Notes: generated by a model from the letters alone, not told the origin. 64,000 bases of DNA from Ktedonobacter sp. SOSP1-85 (GCF_016587415.1 NZ_BNJI01000001.1:2209501-2273500), one strand, 5' to 3'; positions 25,686 to 35,097 are shown, numbered from the stretch's first letter. A program made the numbers and translations.

Positions 25686-27902
25686 TTAAACTGACCAGAT
25701 ATGCTTGCCTCCAACATCATCAGAGGCAAGCAGTTGATGTCTCTTCGACCAGGAGAGCGAGAGCATGATACTACCCCCGGCAGAAACTAGCCTCGGAGTA
25801 GAGATGTCTGACATGCTCCAGATCTGTACCGCGCTATCCAGGTGTGCCGAAGCGATAAAGTTTCCATACGGCGACCAAGCTAGCGCCAATACCCATTTAT
25901 GCTCATTATGAAACACACATATCGGCGTAGAAAGCTTCCCCTGCTTAGACTGCACTATACAGATTGTATCTTCGTCAGCATAAGCGAGATATTGCCCATC
26001 AAACGACCATGCCAAAGCTTGAGCGCTTCCACCACTAAATGACAATGGCTGCTTGCTCAAAACCTCGGTCAGGCCCATTCCATGCTTCGCAGCGTGACCT
26101 GATGCCAGGTATCTGCTATCAGGAGAGAAGGCGAGTGTCTGCGCCGGTCCATACTGATCAATAGTCCACATACCGTCACCATACGAACCAGGCTGAGCCT
26201 GCCAGACCTGGACGGGACTATGTTCATCAGATGAGGCGATCCACATTCCATCGTGCGACCAGGCCAGGGCGATCACCCGGCTATCATGCTGAGAATACTG
26301 ATATATTGCATTCTGCTGCCCCACATCCCAGATACGCACGGTTGTATCGTAGCTGCCCGAGGCCAGGTATTTTCCATCTGGCGACCAGGCTAAAGACGAA
26401 ACTTTGCCAGTATGCCCGCTTAGCTGGTACAGTGGATTGCCACTGGCGTCGCCTATTGTGATCAGACCCTCCGACGACGCTTCAGCCATAGCGAAACGTT
26501 GCCCATCAGGCGCCCAGCTTGCGGCAAGAGCGCCATTCTGCAATACCCCCTCGCCGGCAGGCTTATCTGATACAGGTACTCCGGGTTTGGAGGCAGGCAG
26601 AGCGGCTCGTACTTGCAACAGGAACGAGGAGAGACCACAGAAACCCACGGCGCCGACGGCGAACATGCTCCCACCAATCAAGAGCGCGCGGCGCGAGAAC
26701 GGATTACTTTTGGGAAGAGAGAAATAGGTCTCAATCTTTGTCCCCTGGGGCTGTGACTGAACAGGGGAGAGCACCTGAAGCTGCTCCTGGCGCGGGCGAT
26801 ATGCCGAGGGGCGCAACACCTGCCTGCGCTGCATCACAGCCTCGACCGAGACGGGACCACGCGAACGCGCTGGCACGGGGGCTGGTTGAGGCGCCAGGCC
26901 TGGCCGTACAGGGAAGGCCTGGTGGGGAACGCCAACTCTGGCATAAATACCAGGAGGACATTCACGCGCGATACGCTGCAAGCCCTGCTTTACCGCTGTC
27001 ATGTTGGCGGGACGCTTGCGAATATCCGTATCCACCATCGCCAGGAGGAGTTCGTTTAGCCCCAGGTGTTCAGGCACATCCAGGCGCGCGAAGATAAAGG
27101 GGGTCAGCGAGGGGTCTGTACCGCTGATGAGGTGATGCAAGGTAGCCCCCAGGCTATAGACATCGGTCTGCGGGGTAGACTGCTTCTTGCCATACTGCTC
27201 GGGGGCTGCATAGCCGGGAGATCCCAGGGCAATGGTATCCTTCGTCTGCCCCTGCTTGAAGAGGCGCGCGATACCAAAATCGATTAGGTAGATCTGCCCT
27301 TCGGGGGTGCGCATCACATTAGCGGGCTTGAGATCGCGGAAGATAATTGGCGGCTGGCGCGAATGTAGGTAGCCCAGCACAGAACTAAGCTGAATGCCAA
27401 TCTGGAGCGCCTCTGACACGCTGACCTGCTTACGCGGACTCCGCTCCTGGTACTCCTCCAACGCTACTCCCTCGACAAAGCTCATGACCAGGTACCAGCG
27501 TCCGCCCTCGCTAAAATAATCAAAAATACTGGGGAGACCGGGATGGGTGAGCCGGGCCAGCAGGAGGGCCTCGTGCTTAAAGGCCTCCTCCGCCTCCCTG
27601 ATCTCCTCCGGGCTACCACTCGTCTCCATCTCTTTAATGGCCACGAGCCGATCGCCAAATTCGCTATCCTCTGCTTTATAAACCTTGCCATAGCCACCGC
27701 TACCGATATGCTTGAGAACTCGATAGCGCCCCTTCAGCACCCGTTGCACATTGGGAGCGGGAAGCACCATCGCGTGCTGGACCACAGGCAGAGACGATTG
27801 GCTCTGCTCCTTTGTTCCCTGACCACAGTGAGGGCAGAAGCGCGCATGTGACGGATAGGCCGCGCCACAATGCTGGCAAAATTCATGTGCATCGGAAGCC
27901 AT
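25686..27902 (-). CDS. Ser/Thr protein kinase with zinc ribbon, membrane helix and WD40 repeats
   Basis: 738 residues. The N terminus is a double CxxC zinc ribbon (CQHCG and CPHCG). The kinase domain is at about 58-330: glycine loop GSGGYGKVYKAED (67-79), VAIKEM with Lys90, IIFRDLKPANVM, LIDFGIAR and a GYAAPEQYG activation end. A Pro-rich stretch then leads to a membrane helix near 405-430 and about 300 residues of WD40-like blades (LAWSPDGKYLASGSYDTTVRIW and similar) that should lie outside the cell. AAGGAG lies 7 bases before the ATG. It is the last gene of a block with two related signalling genes at 28135 and 29998. It probably reports an extracellular signal by phosphorylating cytoplasmic proteins. 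Confidence 0.93.
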   Translation of the reverse strand: MASDAHEFCQHCGAAYPSHARFCPHCGQGTKEQSQSSLPVVQHAMVLPAPNVQRVLKGRYRVLKHIGSGGYGKVYKAEDSEFGDRLVAIKEMETSGSPEEIREAEEAFKHEALLLARLTHPGLPSIFDYFSEGGRWYLVMSFVEGVALEEYQERSPRKQVSVSEALQIGIQLSSVLGYLHSRQPPIIFRDLKPANVMRTPEGQIYLIDFGIARLFKQGQTKDTIALGSPGYAAPEQYGKKQSTPQTDVYSLGATLHHLISGTDPSLTPFIFARLDVPEHLGLNELLLAMVDTDIRKRPANMTAVKQGLQRIARECPPGIYARVGVPHQAFPVRPGLAPQPAPVPARSRGPVSVEAVMQRRQVLRPSAYRPRQEQLQVLSPVQSQPQGTKIETYFSLPKSNPFSRRALLIGGSMFAVGAVGFCGLSSFLLQVRAALPASKPGVPVSDKPAGEGVLQNGALAASWAPDGQRFAMAEASSEGLITIGDASGNPLYQLSGHTGKVSSLAWSPDGKYLASGSYDTTVRIWDVGQQNAIYQYSQHDSRVIALAWSHDGMWIASSDEHSPVQVWQAQPGSYGDGMWTIDQYGPAQTLAFSPDSRYLASGHAAKHGMGLTEVLSKQPLSFSGGSAQALAWSFDGQYLAYADEDTICIVQSKQGKLSTPICVFHNEHKWVLALAWSPYGNFIASAHLDSAVQIWSMSDISTPRLVSAGGSIMLSLSWSKRHQLLASDDVGGKHIWSV

Positions 27903-28048
27903 GACAAGCTCCTTATATAGGCATTTTAAGCATTTTAAAAAACATGAAAGGCAAATATATCTCTAACAATGCAGTTTACTACCACTGTAGTATATTTACT
28001 ACTGATACGCAAGAACTGTGAAGCAGTTCACAAAACAGGGGAAATTTT

Positions 28049-28120
28049 GGGTAGAGAGGTTTTCAAAAGGCTGGTTGGTGCCGTGCGGCACCAACCAGCC
28101 TTTTGAAAACCTCTCTACCC
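28049..28120. terminator. Perfect 34-bp hairpin between the VWA and kinase genes
   Basis: Arms 28049-28082 and 28087-28120 around GTGC. It lies 15 bases past the stop of the VWA lipoprotein gene on the - strand. Confidence 0.72.
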
Positions 28121-28134
28121 TTGACATATTACTC

Positions 28135-29901
28135 TTAGAAGAATTCGCTGATCTGGTTATATATCTCGCGAATATTCTGGGGTGTACCCGCATACTCCTG
28201 CCCGCCACCGGCCTCGGCGATCTGCTTCAAGGCGTTCTCGTCGATATCCTGCGGGTTGCCATAAGCGATGGTAAACACCTTGACGCGATTCCCTGCGTTG
28301 CGATCATCACTTGTAGGCTTGATTTTACTCAGTAGTTCTTGCAAGTTCATCTGCTGCACGGTGTCCTGGCCATCAGTGAGGACAATGACGGCCTTGATAT
28401 GCCTGGATGCTTGATTTTGCAGCGCCTCGACCTGCTCATCAATGGTATTGTAGAGCCGTGTGCTGCCACCGGCTTGAATGCCCTTGATTTGCTCCAGCAC
28501 GTTCTGGCGCTTGGGACCAAGGGCATTCACGGGTGTAAGCGTCTGCGCCTCATCGCTAAAGGATGTTACGCCCAGGCCATCACTATCACCCAGCAGGTTC
28601 ACAAAGTCGCTGAGTCCCTGTTTCGCGGCCTCGATCTTGCTGCTCCCACCAATGGAATCGTTCATACTGCCCGAGCGATCCAGGATTAGCATCACATCTA
28701 CCTTGCGTTTCTGCTGATTCCAGGAGGATTTGATGGCGTTCACGGTCGAGACCGAGGGGATCTGTAATACGCTCTGTGGCTGCTTGGGATCGACGCCATG
28801 CTGGCTATCCAGGGGAGCGGCGACCGGGACATCGAGTTTGGCAGGACGAAAACCATAGTTCAGGGCCTTTTGCTGCTGCACCTTGTCAAGCAAGAAATCG
28901 CGCAATACCTGGGCGGCCGCCTTTTTGGCCGAGGTCATCCAATCCGCCTGTAAGACGGCGAAGGGATGGTCGCTATAAAAGGTTCCCTCTTTGGGATAGA
29001 TGGCAACGACCGGGTAGGGCAGGTGACCATAGGTCTGCTCCTGGTTGGCCTCCACTACCAAGCTCTCATACATGACGGCTGCGCTCAGGTAGTTCGGGCC
29101 TCCCTTGAACATCTTATTCGCGAAGAAGCCCGTACTGTCGCCATAGTGAATTACAGAACTCTCGACATTGGCGACAAAGTCTTTGGTCCGCGCCTGCTCA
29201 ATATCGACCTCGCTCAACGCACCACGCTTATTGAGCGCGGCATAATTCTCAGCGATCACGGCATCCAGGCCAGAGTTGGAGTAATCGGGATGGGTATGGC
29301 CAAACTTGAAGTCGCCCCATTCAGGGTGTCCATAGCTGGCCCAGCCACGAGAATCGGTGCTGAGCTTAGCGATATCGCTCCAACCAATAGACCGCTGAGG
29401 CCAACCCAGAGCCTCAGCCTGCGGCTTCCACATCGCTATCACGACGGGGCTATTCACTAAAGGTGGTGTCGCATTAGCGCCCTCATCAATGATATCGCTA
29501 CTGTGCTGCTTACGCCACTGATCATTGAGTAGATTCAACCAGATTGAGCCTGCTGGACTCCAGACATCGGGTTTAATGCCGCCAGCGAGAATTTGTTGCA
29601 TCGAGGCTCCAGAACCAATAGGGACCGCCTGAACGCTAATGGAACCATCGCAGGCTTTCAGACCACGCTGATTAAAGTCGGCGATGACATCACGCATCCA
29701 GTTCTCCTTCTCGCTGCCATAGTACATCGAGAGGGTGACGGGCGTAGAGCTTCGCTGCGCACAGCTCAAGGCGGTTGACGGGGTAGTTGCTGGCTGAGCG
29801 CTCTCCCAGGGTAAACCACAGGCAGTAGAGAGAAGAAGAATAGCCAGCAGATACCACAAAAGAGAGGATATACACAGTGTTTGTTTCCTATCACGAAACA
29901 T
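28135..29901 (-). CDS. Lipoprotein joining a solute-binding domain to a VWA domain
   Basis: 588 residues. A hydrophobic leader ending in LLLSTACG looks like a lipoprotein signal, although the lipobox is not ideal. Residues about 55-390 form a periplasmic-binding-protein-like domain (YYGSEKENW, LVNSPVVIAMW, WGDFKFGHTHPDYSNSGL, SDHPFAVLQADW, LNYGFRPA). Residues about 405-588 are a von Willebrand A domain with an intact metal site DRSGSM and VLTDGQD. The binding domain is clearly homologous to the one at the end of the kinase encoded at 29998. The start at 29901 (MFRDRKQ) has TTAGGAG upstream. It likely binds a ligand outside the cell and contacts another protein through the VWA face. Confidence 0.9.
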   Translation of the reverse strand: MFRDRKQTLCISSLLWYLLAILLLSTACGLPWESAQPATTPSTALSCAQRSSTPVTLSMYYGSEKENWMRDVIADFNQRGLKACDGSISVQAVPIGSGASMQQILAGGIKPDVWSPAGSIWLNLLNDQWRKQHSSDIIDEGANATPPLVNSPVVIAMWKPQAEALGWPQRSIGWSDIAKLSTDSRGWASYGHPEWGDFKFGHTHPDYSNSGLDAVIAENYAALNKRGALSEVDIEQARTKDFVANVESSVIHYGDSTGFFANKMFKGGPNYLSAAVMYESLVVEANQEQTYGHLPYPVVAIYPKEGTFYSDHPFAVLQADWMTSAKKAAAQVLRDFLLDKVQQQKALNYGFRPAKLDVPVAAPLDSQHGVDPKQPQSVLQIPSVSTVNAIKSSWNQQKRKVDVMLILDRSGSMNDSIGGSSKIEAAKQGLSDFVNLLGDSDGLGVTSFSDEAQTLTPVNALGPKRQNVLEQIKGIQAGGSTRLYNTIDEQVEALQNQASRHIKAVIVLTDGQDTVQQMNLQELLSKIKPTSDDRNAGNRVKVFTIAYGNPQDIDENALKQIAEAGGGQEYAGTPQNIREIYNQISEFF

Positions 29902-29919
29902 ATCTATATTGCTCCTAAA

Positions 29920-29988
29920 TTTTGGTAGGTGGTGTGGAGCGTGCAGGCAGCTGGAGGCTGCCTGCACGCTCCACACCACCTACCAAAA
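29920..29988. terminator. Perfect 31-bp hairpin between the kinase and VWA genes
   Basis: Arms 29920-29950 and 29958-29988. It starts 10 bases beyond the kinase stop (- strand) and ends 19 bases before the start of the VWA lipoprotein gene, so it overlaps that gene's leader. Confidence 0.7.
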
Positions 29989-29997
29989 ACATTTATC

Positions 29998-32292
29998 TCA
30001 TCCATTTGAGGTTGCCGCGCCGTCAAAGCTCTGCTTCCAGGTGGTGATCAGTTCTTCCACGATGGGCGCGCCTGGGAGTTGGACCGAGCGGAAGTCGTTA
30101 TGGATATCGTTCTTCAGGATTGAAGACTGAAAGAGGCTTCCTGGCTCATTGGTTGTTATTGAAAGATTCTGCGCGACCGGGCGTAGGCCATAGTGCAGGG
30201 CCAGGCGTTGTGCCTGCTCGCTAAGCAAAAACTGGCGGAAGGCCCGCGCCGCGCCTAACAATTCGTCGCTGCTCCAACTCCCCTGCATCAGGGCAAAGGG
30301 GTGATCACTCACGATGTTGAGCTGGGGATAAAATGGGCGCAAACCCTTTTTGCCCTGCGCCTGTGCCCAGAGCACGAGATTTTCATAGGTAAAGACGAGA
30401 TCAAAGCTTGCCTCTCCTCTGAGCAGCACCACATTCTCCAGGTAGGTGCCACTGCTGCGCCCATACTCGGTGACACTGTTCTCAAACAGCTTTAAGTAGT
30501 TCTGGAAGCCAGCGTTTTCGATATCCACGACGCTGAGGCCCGCGGAACGCTTATAGTAGGCATAGGCCATCAGAGTAATCGTGAGCAGGCCGCTATTAGA
30601 GGTGTCCGGACGTGTCTGCCCCAGCCTGAAGGCTCCCCAATCGCTTGGGCCACCAATATCTGACCAGCCATTGGGTTTGCCCAGCGCATCGGCAATCGTC
30701 TCCCAATCAATACGCTGATAGTGCTTCAACAGCGCCTGAGCACGCTCATCCCATACGGCGAACACTAATGGACTCTGTACCAGGGGCATGATCTCGTTCA
30801 TCACGACAATGTCCCGTCCCTGGTGCTGTTGCTGCCACTGCATATTGAGCCGGTTGATCTCCAGGGTGCTGGCGGGGCACCAGGCCAGGGGCTTCTGCTC
30901 ACCACTGGCGATGCGTTGAGCCAGGTCGAGCGAACCACTGGTATAGGGCTTGATGCGAATATTCTTTCCTTGATAGCGCGCCGCATTCCCCTGATGAAAG
31001 GCCTCAATCGCCGCCTCAAACCAGGCCGCCTTCTCTGAACTATAGACAACCTCCAGCTCCAGGGTTGGTGCCGCTATGCCTCGGCTATAAGCAACATAGC
31101 CAGCCCCTCCCAGCAGAGCTAATCCAACCACCGCTCCCAGGGCCAGCACACCACGCCTCGTTGGCTTCGCTGGCGGTGGCGCTTGCTGCGGTATCTGCTG
31201 CTGTTTTTGTTGTCCAGGAGGCGGAAACACTGGTTGTATGCTGCCGCCAGGAGCTCTCCCGCCCGCCGTAAAAGCCTGGGGCAACGTATTTGTGATGGCC
31301 GTTGCCATCTCTCGGGCCGATTGATAACGGTCATCTGACCTGACCGCCATCGCCTTGAACACTACTACCTCACTGGCGGCTGAAAGGCTCGGGTTTAAGA
31401 GGCGGGGAGGAGTCAAATTCTGGGGATTCACTAGCCTGGAAATGGAGGCAGGTGGCGTCTCACCTGTGAGCAGTTGATACAGTGTAGCACCCAGGGCATA
31501 GAGATCCGAACGAGGATCTGTGCTCCCTCCATACTGTTCAGGTGGCGCAAAGCCTATGGAGCCAAGCGAGGTAGTATCCTTGCTCGCACTAGATTTGAAG
31601 ACGCGCGCGATCCCAAAATCAATAAGCTTGATCTCATCTTGCGAGGTCACCATGATATTGGATGGCTTGAGATCACGAAAAATGACGGGCTGTGGCTGCG
31701 TATGCAGGTAGTGTAAGACGTCACAGAGCTGCAAAGCCCAGTTCATCACCCGCGCTTCAGTTAATGGTCCCCCACCAGCATCCTCCTGCAACTTCTCCAG
31801 TGTTTGCCCCTGCACAAACTCCATCACCAGGTAGGCCTTGCCCGCCTCCTCAAATATGTCAGTGACCAGCGGCAGATGCGCATGTCTCAGGCCGCGTAGG
31901 AGATTGGCCTCATGATGAAAATCCTGGAGGGCGTTGGCCTTCTCCGCAGGACTAAGGTGCGCGTCACTCATCTCTTTGAGCGCGACAGTGTAACGATTTT
32001 TAAAGTGCTCGTCTATCGCCTCATAGACGGCGCCAAAGCCTCCCTGGCCTACTTGCCGTACCACCTGGTAACGCTGAAACACCGGGGTACCCACAGCTAA
32101 CTGGCCTGTAGCCCGGTGCGCTCCCGCATTCGCTGAAACGGGATTCTGGATATTACTGCCAGCATTACTGGCAAAGGTATGCGTATTCCCTGTCGTATCC
32201 AGGCTAAAGCCACAGTTGGCGCAAAATTGTTCGCTGGTGGCATTACGCGTGCCACAATGGGGACATATACGTGAAGCTCCAATTTGTTTCAT
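29998..32292 (-). CDS. Ser/Thr protein kinase with zinc ribbon, membrane helix and outside solute-binding domain
   Basis: 764 residues. The N-terminal zinc ribbon is CPHCG...CANCG. The kinase domain is at about 73-340: glycine loop GQGGFGAVYEA (82-92), VALKEM with Lys106, VIFRDLKPSNIM, LIDFGIAR and GFAPPEQYGG. After a Pro/Gln linker comes one membrane helix near 392-414, then about 350 residues homologous to ABC solute-binding proteins (VYSSEKAAWF, LVQSPLVFAVW, DWGAFRLGQTRPDTSNSGL, SDHPFALMQGSW, ALHYGLRPV). A one-component receptor is the simplest reading: ligand outside, kinase inside. No strong ribosome site precedes the ATG at 32292. The VWA lipoprotein next door carries the same sensor domain. 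Confidence 0.92.
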   Translation of the reverse strand: MKQIGASRICPHCGTRNATSEQFCANCGFSLDTTGNTHTFASNAGSNIQNPVSANAGAHRATGQLAVGTPVFQRYQVVRQVGQGGFGAVYEAIDEHFKNRYTVALKEMSDAHLSPAEKANALQDFHHEANLLRGLRHAHLPLVTDIFEEAGKAYLVMEFVQGQTLEKLQEDAGGGPLTEARVMNWALQLCDVLHYLHTQPQPVIFRDLKPSNIMVTSQDEIKLIDFGIARVFKSSASKDTTSLGSIGFAPPEQYGGSTDPRSDLYALGATLYQLLTGETPPASISRLVNPQNLTPPRLLNPSLSAASEVVVFKAMAVRSDDRYQSAREMATAITNTLPQAFTAGGRAPGGSIQPVFPPPGQQKQQQIPQQAPPPAKPTRRGVLALGAVVGLALLGGAGYVAYSRGIAAPTLELEVVYSSEKAAWFEAAIEAFHQGNAARYQGKNIRIKPYTSGSLDLAQRIASGEQKPLAWCPASTLEINRLNMQWQQQHQGRDIVVMNEIMPLVQSPLVFAVWDERAQALLKHYQRIDWETIADALGKPNGWSDIGGPSDWGAFRLGQTRPDTSNSGLLTITLMAYAYYKRSAGLSVVDIENAGFQNYLKLFENSVTEYGRSSGTYLENVVLLRGEASFDLVFTYENLVLWAQAQGKKGLRPFYPQLNIVSDHPFALMQGSWSSDELLGAARAFRQFLLSEQAQRLALHYGLRPVAQNLSITTNEPGSLFQSSILKNDIHNDFRSVQLPGAPIVEELITTWKQSFDGAATSNG

Positions 32293-32814
32293 ATTCTCAT
32301 TTGCGGAGGTGCTTGCTGCTTTTTCTATCCCTTACTTTTCCTGGGATATCTATGCTGACTCCTCATACCCGGCCGTCCTCCGCCCTCCCTGCGCTGACAG
32401 ACAGCGTTATTTGTACTTTTCATTCATGTTAAACATTTATTCCTTTTTAGCATAAAACGTTCTTTTTATTGCGCAATTAACCCATTGTAAATAGATTGTT
32501 AAATCTCATCTATGCCAGCCAAAAGTAATCTCCCTCATCCTGATGGCCTTCACAAAAACAGATTATTCATCAATAATAGAGAAAGATATCTAAAGTTAGT
32601 TGAAGCTATCTATAAGAGAGGGAGAAAACGCAGCAACTTTCTTCCTCTGCATTCCCCCGAAATCTGGGGATAGAACGTGGTGGGCAGGGATTTTGCGTAC
32701 GTCTCAGCAAAATTTAACCTCTGTTTAACACTCCCATAACAATTGAGCGCTATTCTTTTAATTGTTACATTCCGATTTATAAACCTATCCCTTAAGCAAG
32801 GAGTTTTGTTCCAT
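32293..32814. other. Regulatory gap between divergent kinase and MFS genes
   Basis: 522 bases, AT-rich in the centre. It carries the PHO-box-like repeats at 32713 and two TTAA-type sites 22 bp apart near 32477 and 32499. No gene is supported. Confidence 0.5.
32713..32740 (+). promoter_or_regulatory. PHO-box-like direct repeats upstream of the MFS phosphate-type transporter
   Basis: TTTAACCT at 32713, TTTAACAC at 32724 and CATAACAA at 32735 are spaced by exactly 11 bp. The first two match the eight-base unit of cyanobacterial-type PHO boxes. They end about 75 bases before the start of a transporter of the phosphate symporter group. Confidence 0.65.
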
Positions 32815-34284
32815 ATGCTAGTCAAAGATAGTCAAACTGGTTCACTGGCTAATGAACCATCTCATATAACGCCACATGCACATGAGGTGCTGGCACAACT
32901 CGACAATAGTGGCCTCTCGCGCTTTCACTGGAAAGCTATGATCACTTCAGGTATGGGCTTCTTTACCGATGCCTATGATCTGTTTATTATTGGTGCCGCA
33001 CTGACCATTCTGAACCCTCTCTGGCACCTCAATGCGCTAGAAACCTCGCTAGTCGCCAGTACCTCCCTCGTCGCCGCAGCCTTAGGCTCCTACATCTTTG
33101 GCCTTCTGGCTGATCGTATTGGTCGCCACGCCATCTATGGCCTGACCCTGATTGTACTGGCGGCGGGCGCCATCATTTCAGCACTCTCCCCTAACATTTA
33201 CTTTCTGCTCATCTTCCGCTTCATCATGGGCCTGGGCATCGGTGGCGATTATCCGCTGAGTGCCACGTTGATGAGCGAATACTCTAACCGCAAGGACCGG
33301 GGCAAGCTAATCACCATGGTCTTCTCCATGCAGGGCCTGGGCCTGATTCTTGGTCCCCTGGTGGCACTGATCCTACTTGTCTCTGGACTGCATCCTGACC
33401 TGACCTGGCGCATCATGCTCGCGCTTGGTGCGGTTCCCGCCCTGGCGACCTTCTACTTGCGCCGCCAGATCGAGGAGACTCCCCGCTATGCCCTGATGAT
33501 GCATGGCAACGCCGAGGCCGCGCAGCAGACCATCAGCAACGTGACCGGCAATGGGGCCGCGAAGAAGAGCGCCAAAGTTCAGAAGCAGCAGACACAGCAG
33601 CCGAAGAAATCCTGGTTCTACCTGCTCTTTACGCCACGCTTCCTGAAATGGGTCATTGGTACCGCAGGCGCATGGTTCCTGCTCGATATCGCCTACTACG
33701 GCACGACCATCTCCGGCTCCTTAGTCTTGAAGTCGCTCAACTCGCATGCCGATACGGTCACTAATATGCTCTATACCCTGGGGATCTTCGTGATCGCGGC
33801 CATGCCCGGTTATATCGTCGCGGCCCTGACCATCGACCGCCTGGGGCGCAAGAAGATCCAGTGCATCGGCTTCGCGATGATGACGCTCGCCTATGGCCTG
33901 CTCGCACTGGTACCGGGGTTGACACAGAGCACACTGCCCTTCCTCTCACTCTACGCGTTGAGCTACTTCTTCACAGAGTTCGGTCCTAACGTGACGACAT
34001 TTGTCTATCCCGCCGAGATCTTCCCAACCATGGTCCGCAGCTCGGCACACGGCCTGGCCGCCGCCCTGGGCAAGCTGGGAGCCTTCATCGGCGCCTTCGC
34101 CTTCCCCTACCTGCTCACCAGTTTCAAACTGCCAGGCGCGATGGGAGTCGCGGCAGTCGTCTCCCTGCTGGGTCTGCTCCTGACCATCTTCACCCTGCCC
34201 GAGCCAAATCAGCGCTCGCTGGAGGAGATCGCGGGCGACCACGAGCTGCTGGCAGAGATGAAGAAAGAACAAGTCCCCGCCTAA
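32815..34284 (+). CDS. MFS transporter, phosphate:H+ symporter / sugar-porter type
   Basis: 489 residues with 12 hydrophobic segments and a basic central loop (KKSAKVQKQQ). The helix 1 motif ITSGMGFFTDAYDLFIIGA is the hallmark of the PHO84/Pht1 phosphate symporter group; motif A-like LLADRIGRHAIYG, IMGLGIGGDYPLSATLMSE and the late FTEFGPNVTTFVYPAEIFPT agree. Phosphate or organophosphate uptake is likely; sugars or aromatic acids are alternatives. The ATG at 32815 lies 11 bases after AAGGAG, slightly long. PHO-box-like repeats upstream support phosphate control. A hairpin follows the gene. Confidence 0.88.
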   Translation: MLVKDSQTGSLANEPSHITPHAHEVLAQLDNSGLSRFHWKAMITSGMGFFTDAYDLFIIGAALTILNPLWHLNALETSLVASTSLVAAALGSYIFGLLADRIGRHAIYGLTLIVLAAGAIISALSPNIYFLLIFRFIMGLGIGGDYPLSATLMSEYSNRKDRGKLITMVFSMQGLGLILGPLVALILLVSGLHPDLTWRIMLALGAVPALATFYLRRQIEETPRYALMMHGNAEAAQQTISNVTGNGAAKKSAKVQKQQTQQPKKSWFYLLFTPRFLKWVIGTAGAWFLLDIAYYGTTISGSLVLKSLNSHADTVTNMLYTLGIFVIAAMPGYIVAALTIDRLGRKKIQCIGFAMMTLAYGLLALVPGLTQSTLPFLSLYALSYFFTEFGPNVTTFVYPAEIFPTMVRSSAHGLAAALGKLGAFIGAFAFPYLLTSFKLPGAMGVAAVVSLLGLLLTIFTLPEPNQRSLEEIAGDHELLAEMKKEQVPA

Positions 34285-34319
34285 GGTTCAAACACAGACT
34301 AGCCACTGGAACAAAAACA

Positions 34320-34377
34320 AACAGTAGAGGGGTGGTGCAAAAATGCCGCGGCATTTTTGCACCACCCCTCTACTGTT
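34320..34377. terminator. Perfect 58-bp palindrome between convergent genes
   Basis: Every base from 34320 to 34377 pairs about the centre at 34348/34349, with no loop beyond the central bases. It lies between the MFS stop and the SnoaL-like stop. Confidence 0.75.
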
Positions 34378-34388
34378 CTTGACCTTCT

Positions 34389-34874
34389 TTATTGTTTGAC
34401 GCCATTGCGCCTCAGATATAGGCTGTAGATCCACTCGGCTACAGCCCTCGGCAAGACGTTCAATATGGGTACGATCTGCCGGATTACGGCCAGGTGGTCA
34501 TAGCTTCCCTGCTGGCGCCAGATCTGCTCTTCTTTGAGCACAAAGACACTCTTCCCTGGAGACTGAAAGGGCTTGCCACCTAGACCCAGGACTCGGGGAC
34601 CAATCCCGCTGGCTATCCAGGTCACTTCAAAGGTATCCTCTTCACGCCTACTGGTCGTCTGCTCTGTATAGGCAATAGTTGGCGTGCTGCGGAAGCGCCA
34701 GCGAAACCAGTTCTCGATCTGGTTCTTACCACGGCGTGGACCTGGCATACCACTATCAAATAGCTCGCCCTCCGCCGCATAGAGAGCCACCAGAGCCTCC
34801 ACATCATGTGCGTTGAAGGCCGTAATCCACTGCCGCACTGTGGGGTGCGATAAACCCGCCGCATTCTCGTTCAT
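34389..34874 (-). CDS. SnoaL-like / NTF2-fold protein
   Basis: 161 residues with the NTF2 fold pattern: an N-terminal VRQWITAFNAHDVEALVALY helix pair, the acidic loop GELFDSG, the GKNQIENWFRWRF helix and late beta-strands. This fold includes SnoaL polyketide cyclases, ketosteroid isomerase-like enzymes and small binding proteins. It lies divergent to a gene set with two ketosynthases and a FAD hydroxylase, so a cyclase role is worth testing; many SnoaL-like proteins do other things. ATG at 34874 with AGGATGAGGTG upstream. Confidence 0.82.
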   Translation of the reverse strand: MNENAAGLSHPTVRQWITAFNAHDVEALVALYAAEGELFDSGMPGPRRGKNQIENWFRWRFRSTPTIAYTEQTTSRREEDTFEVTWIASGIGPRVLGLGGKPFQSPGKSVFVLKEEQIWRQQGSYDHLAVIRQIVPILNVLPRAVAEWIYSLYLRRNGVKQ

Positions 34875-35097
34875 CTATTAACACCTCATCCTTTTTTAAA
34901 TACCAGCTCATCCTTTTTCTGTTAGGCACCTCACAGGAGAGGTGTTACACCACTCATACTTTCATTCGTGCCTTTGTCGTATTATATACTAAGCAAGAAA
35001 AAGCGATTGGGCAGTGTTATTGAAATAGCACGCTGTCCATCACATAGATATCACTCTATTTACCAGGAGTATGGAGTGTCGGACAGGGAGGTTTTGC

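Noticed and set aside
28966..29460. 164-codon + strand open frame
   Set aside because: Antisense shadow of the VWA lipoprotein gene, with no supporting signal.
32477..32505. Third PHO-box-like site between the kinase and MFS genes
   Set aside because: TTAA-type units are 22 bp apart and the middle unit does not match, so it is too weak to call.
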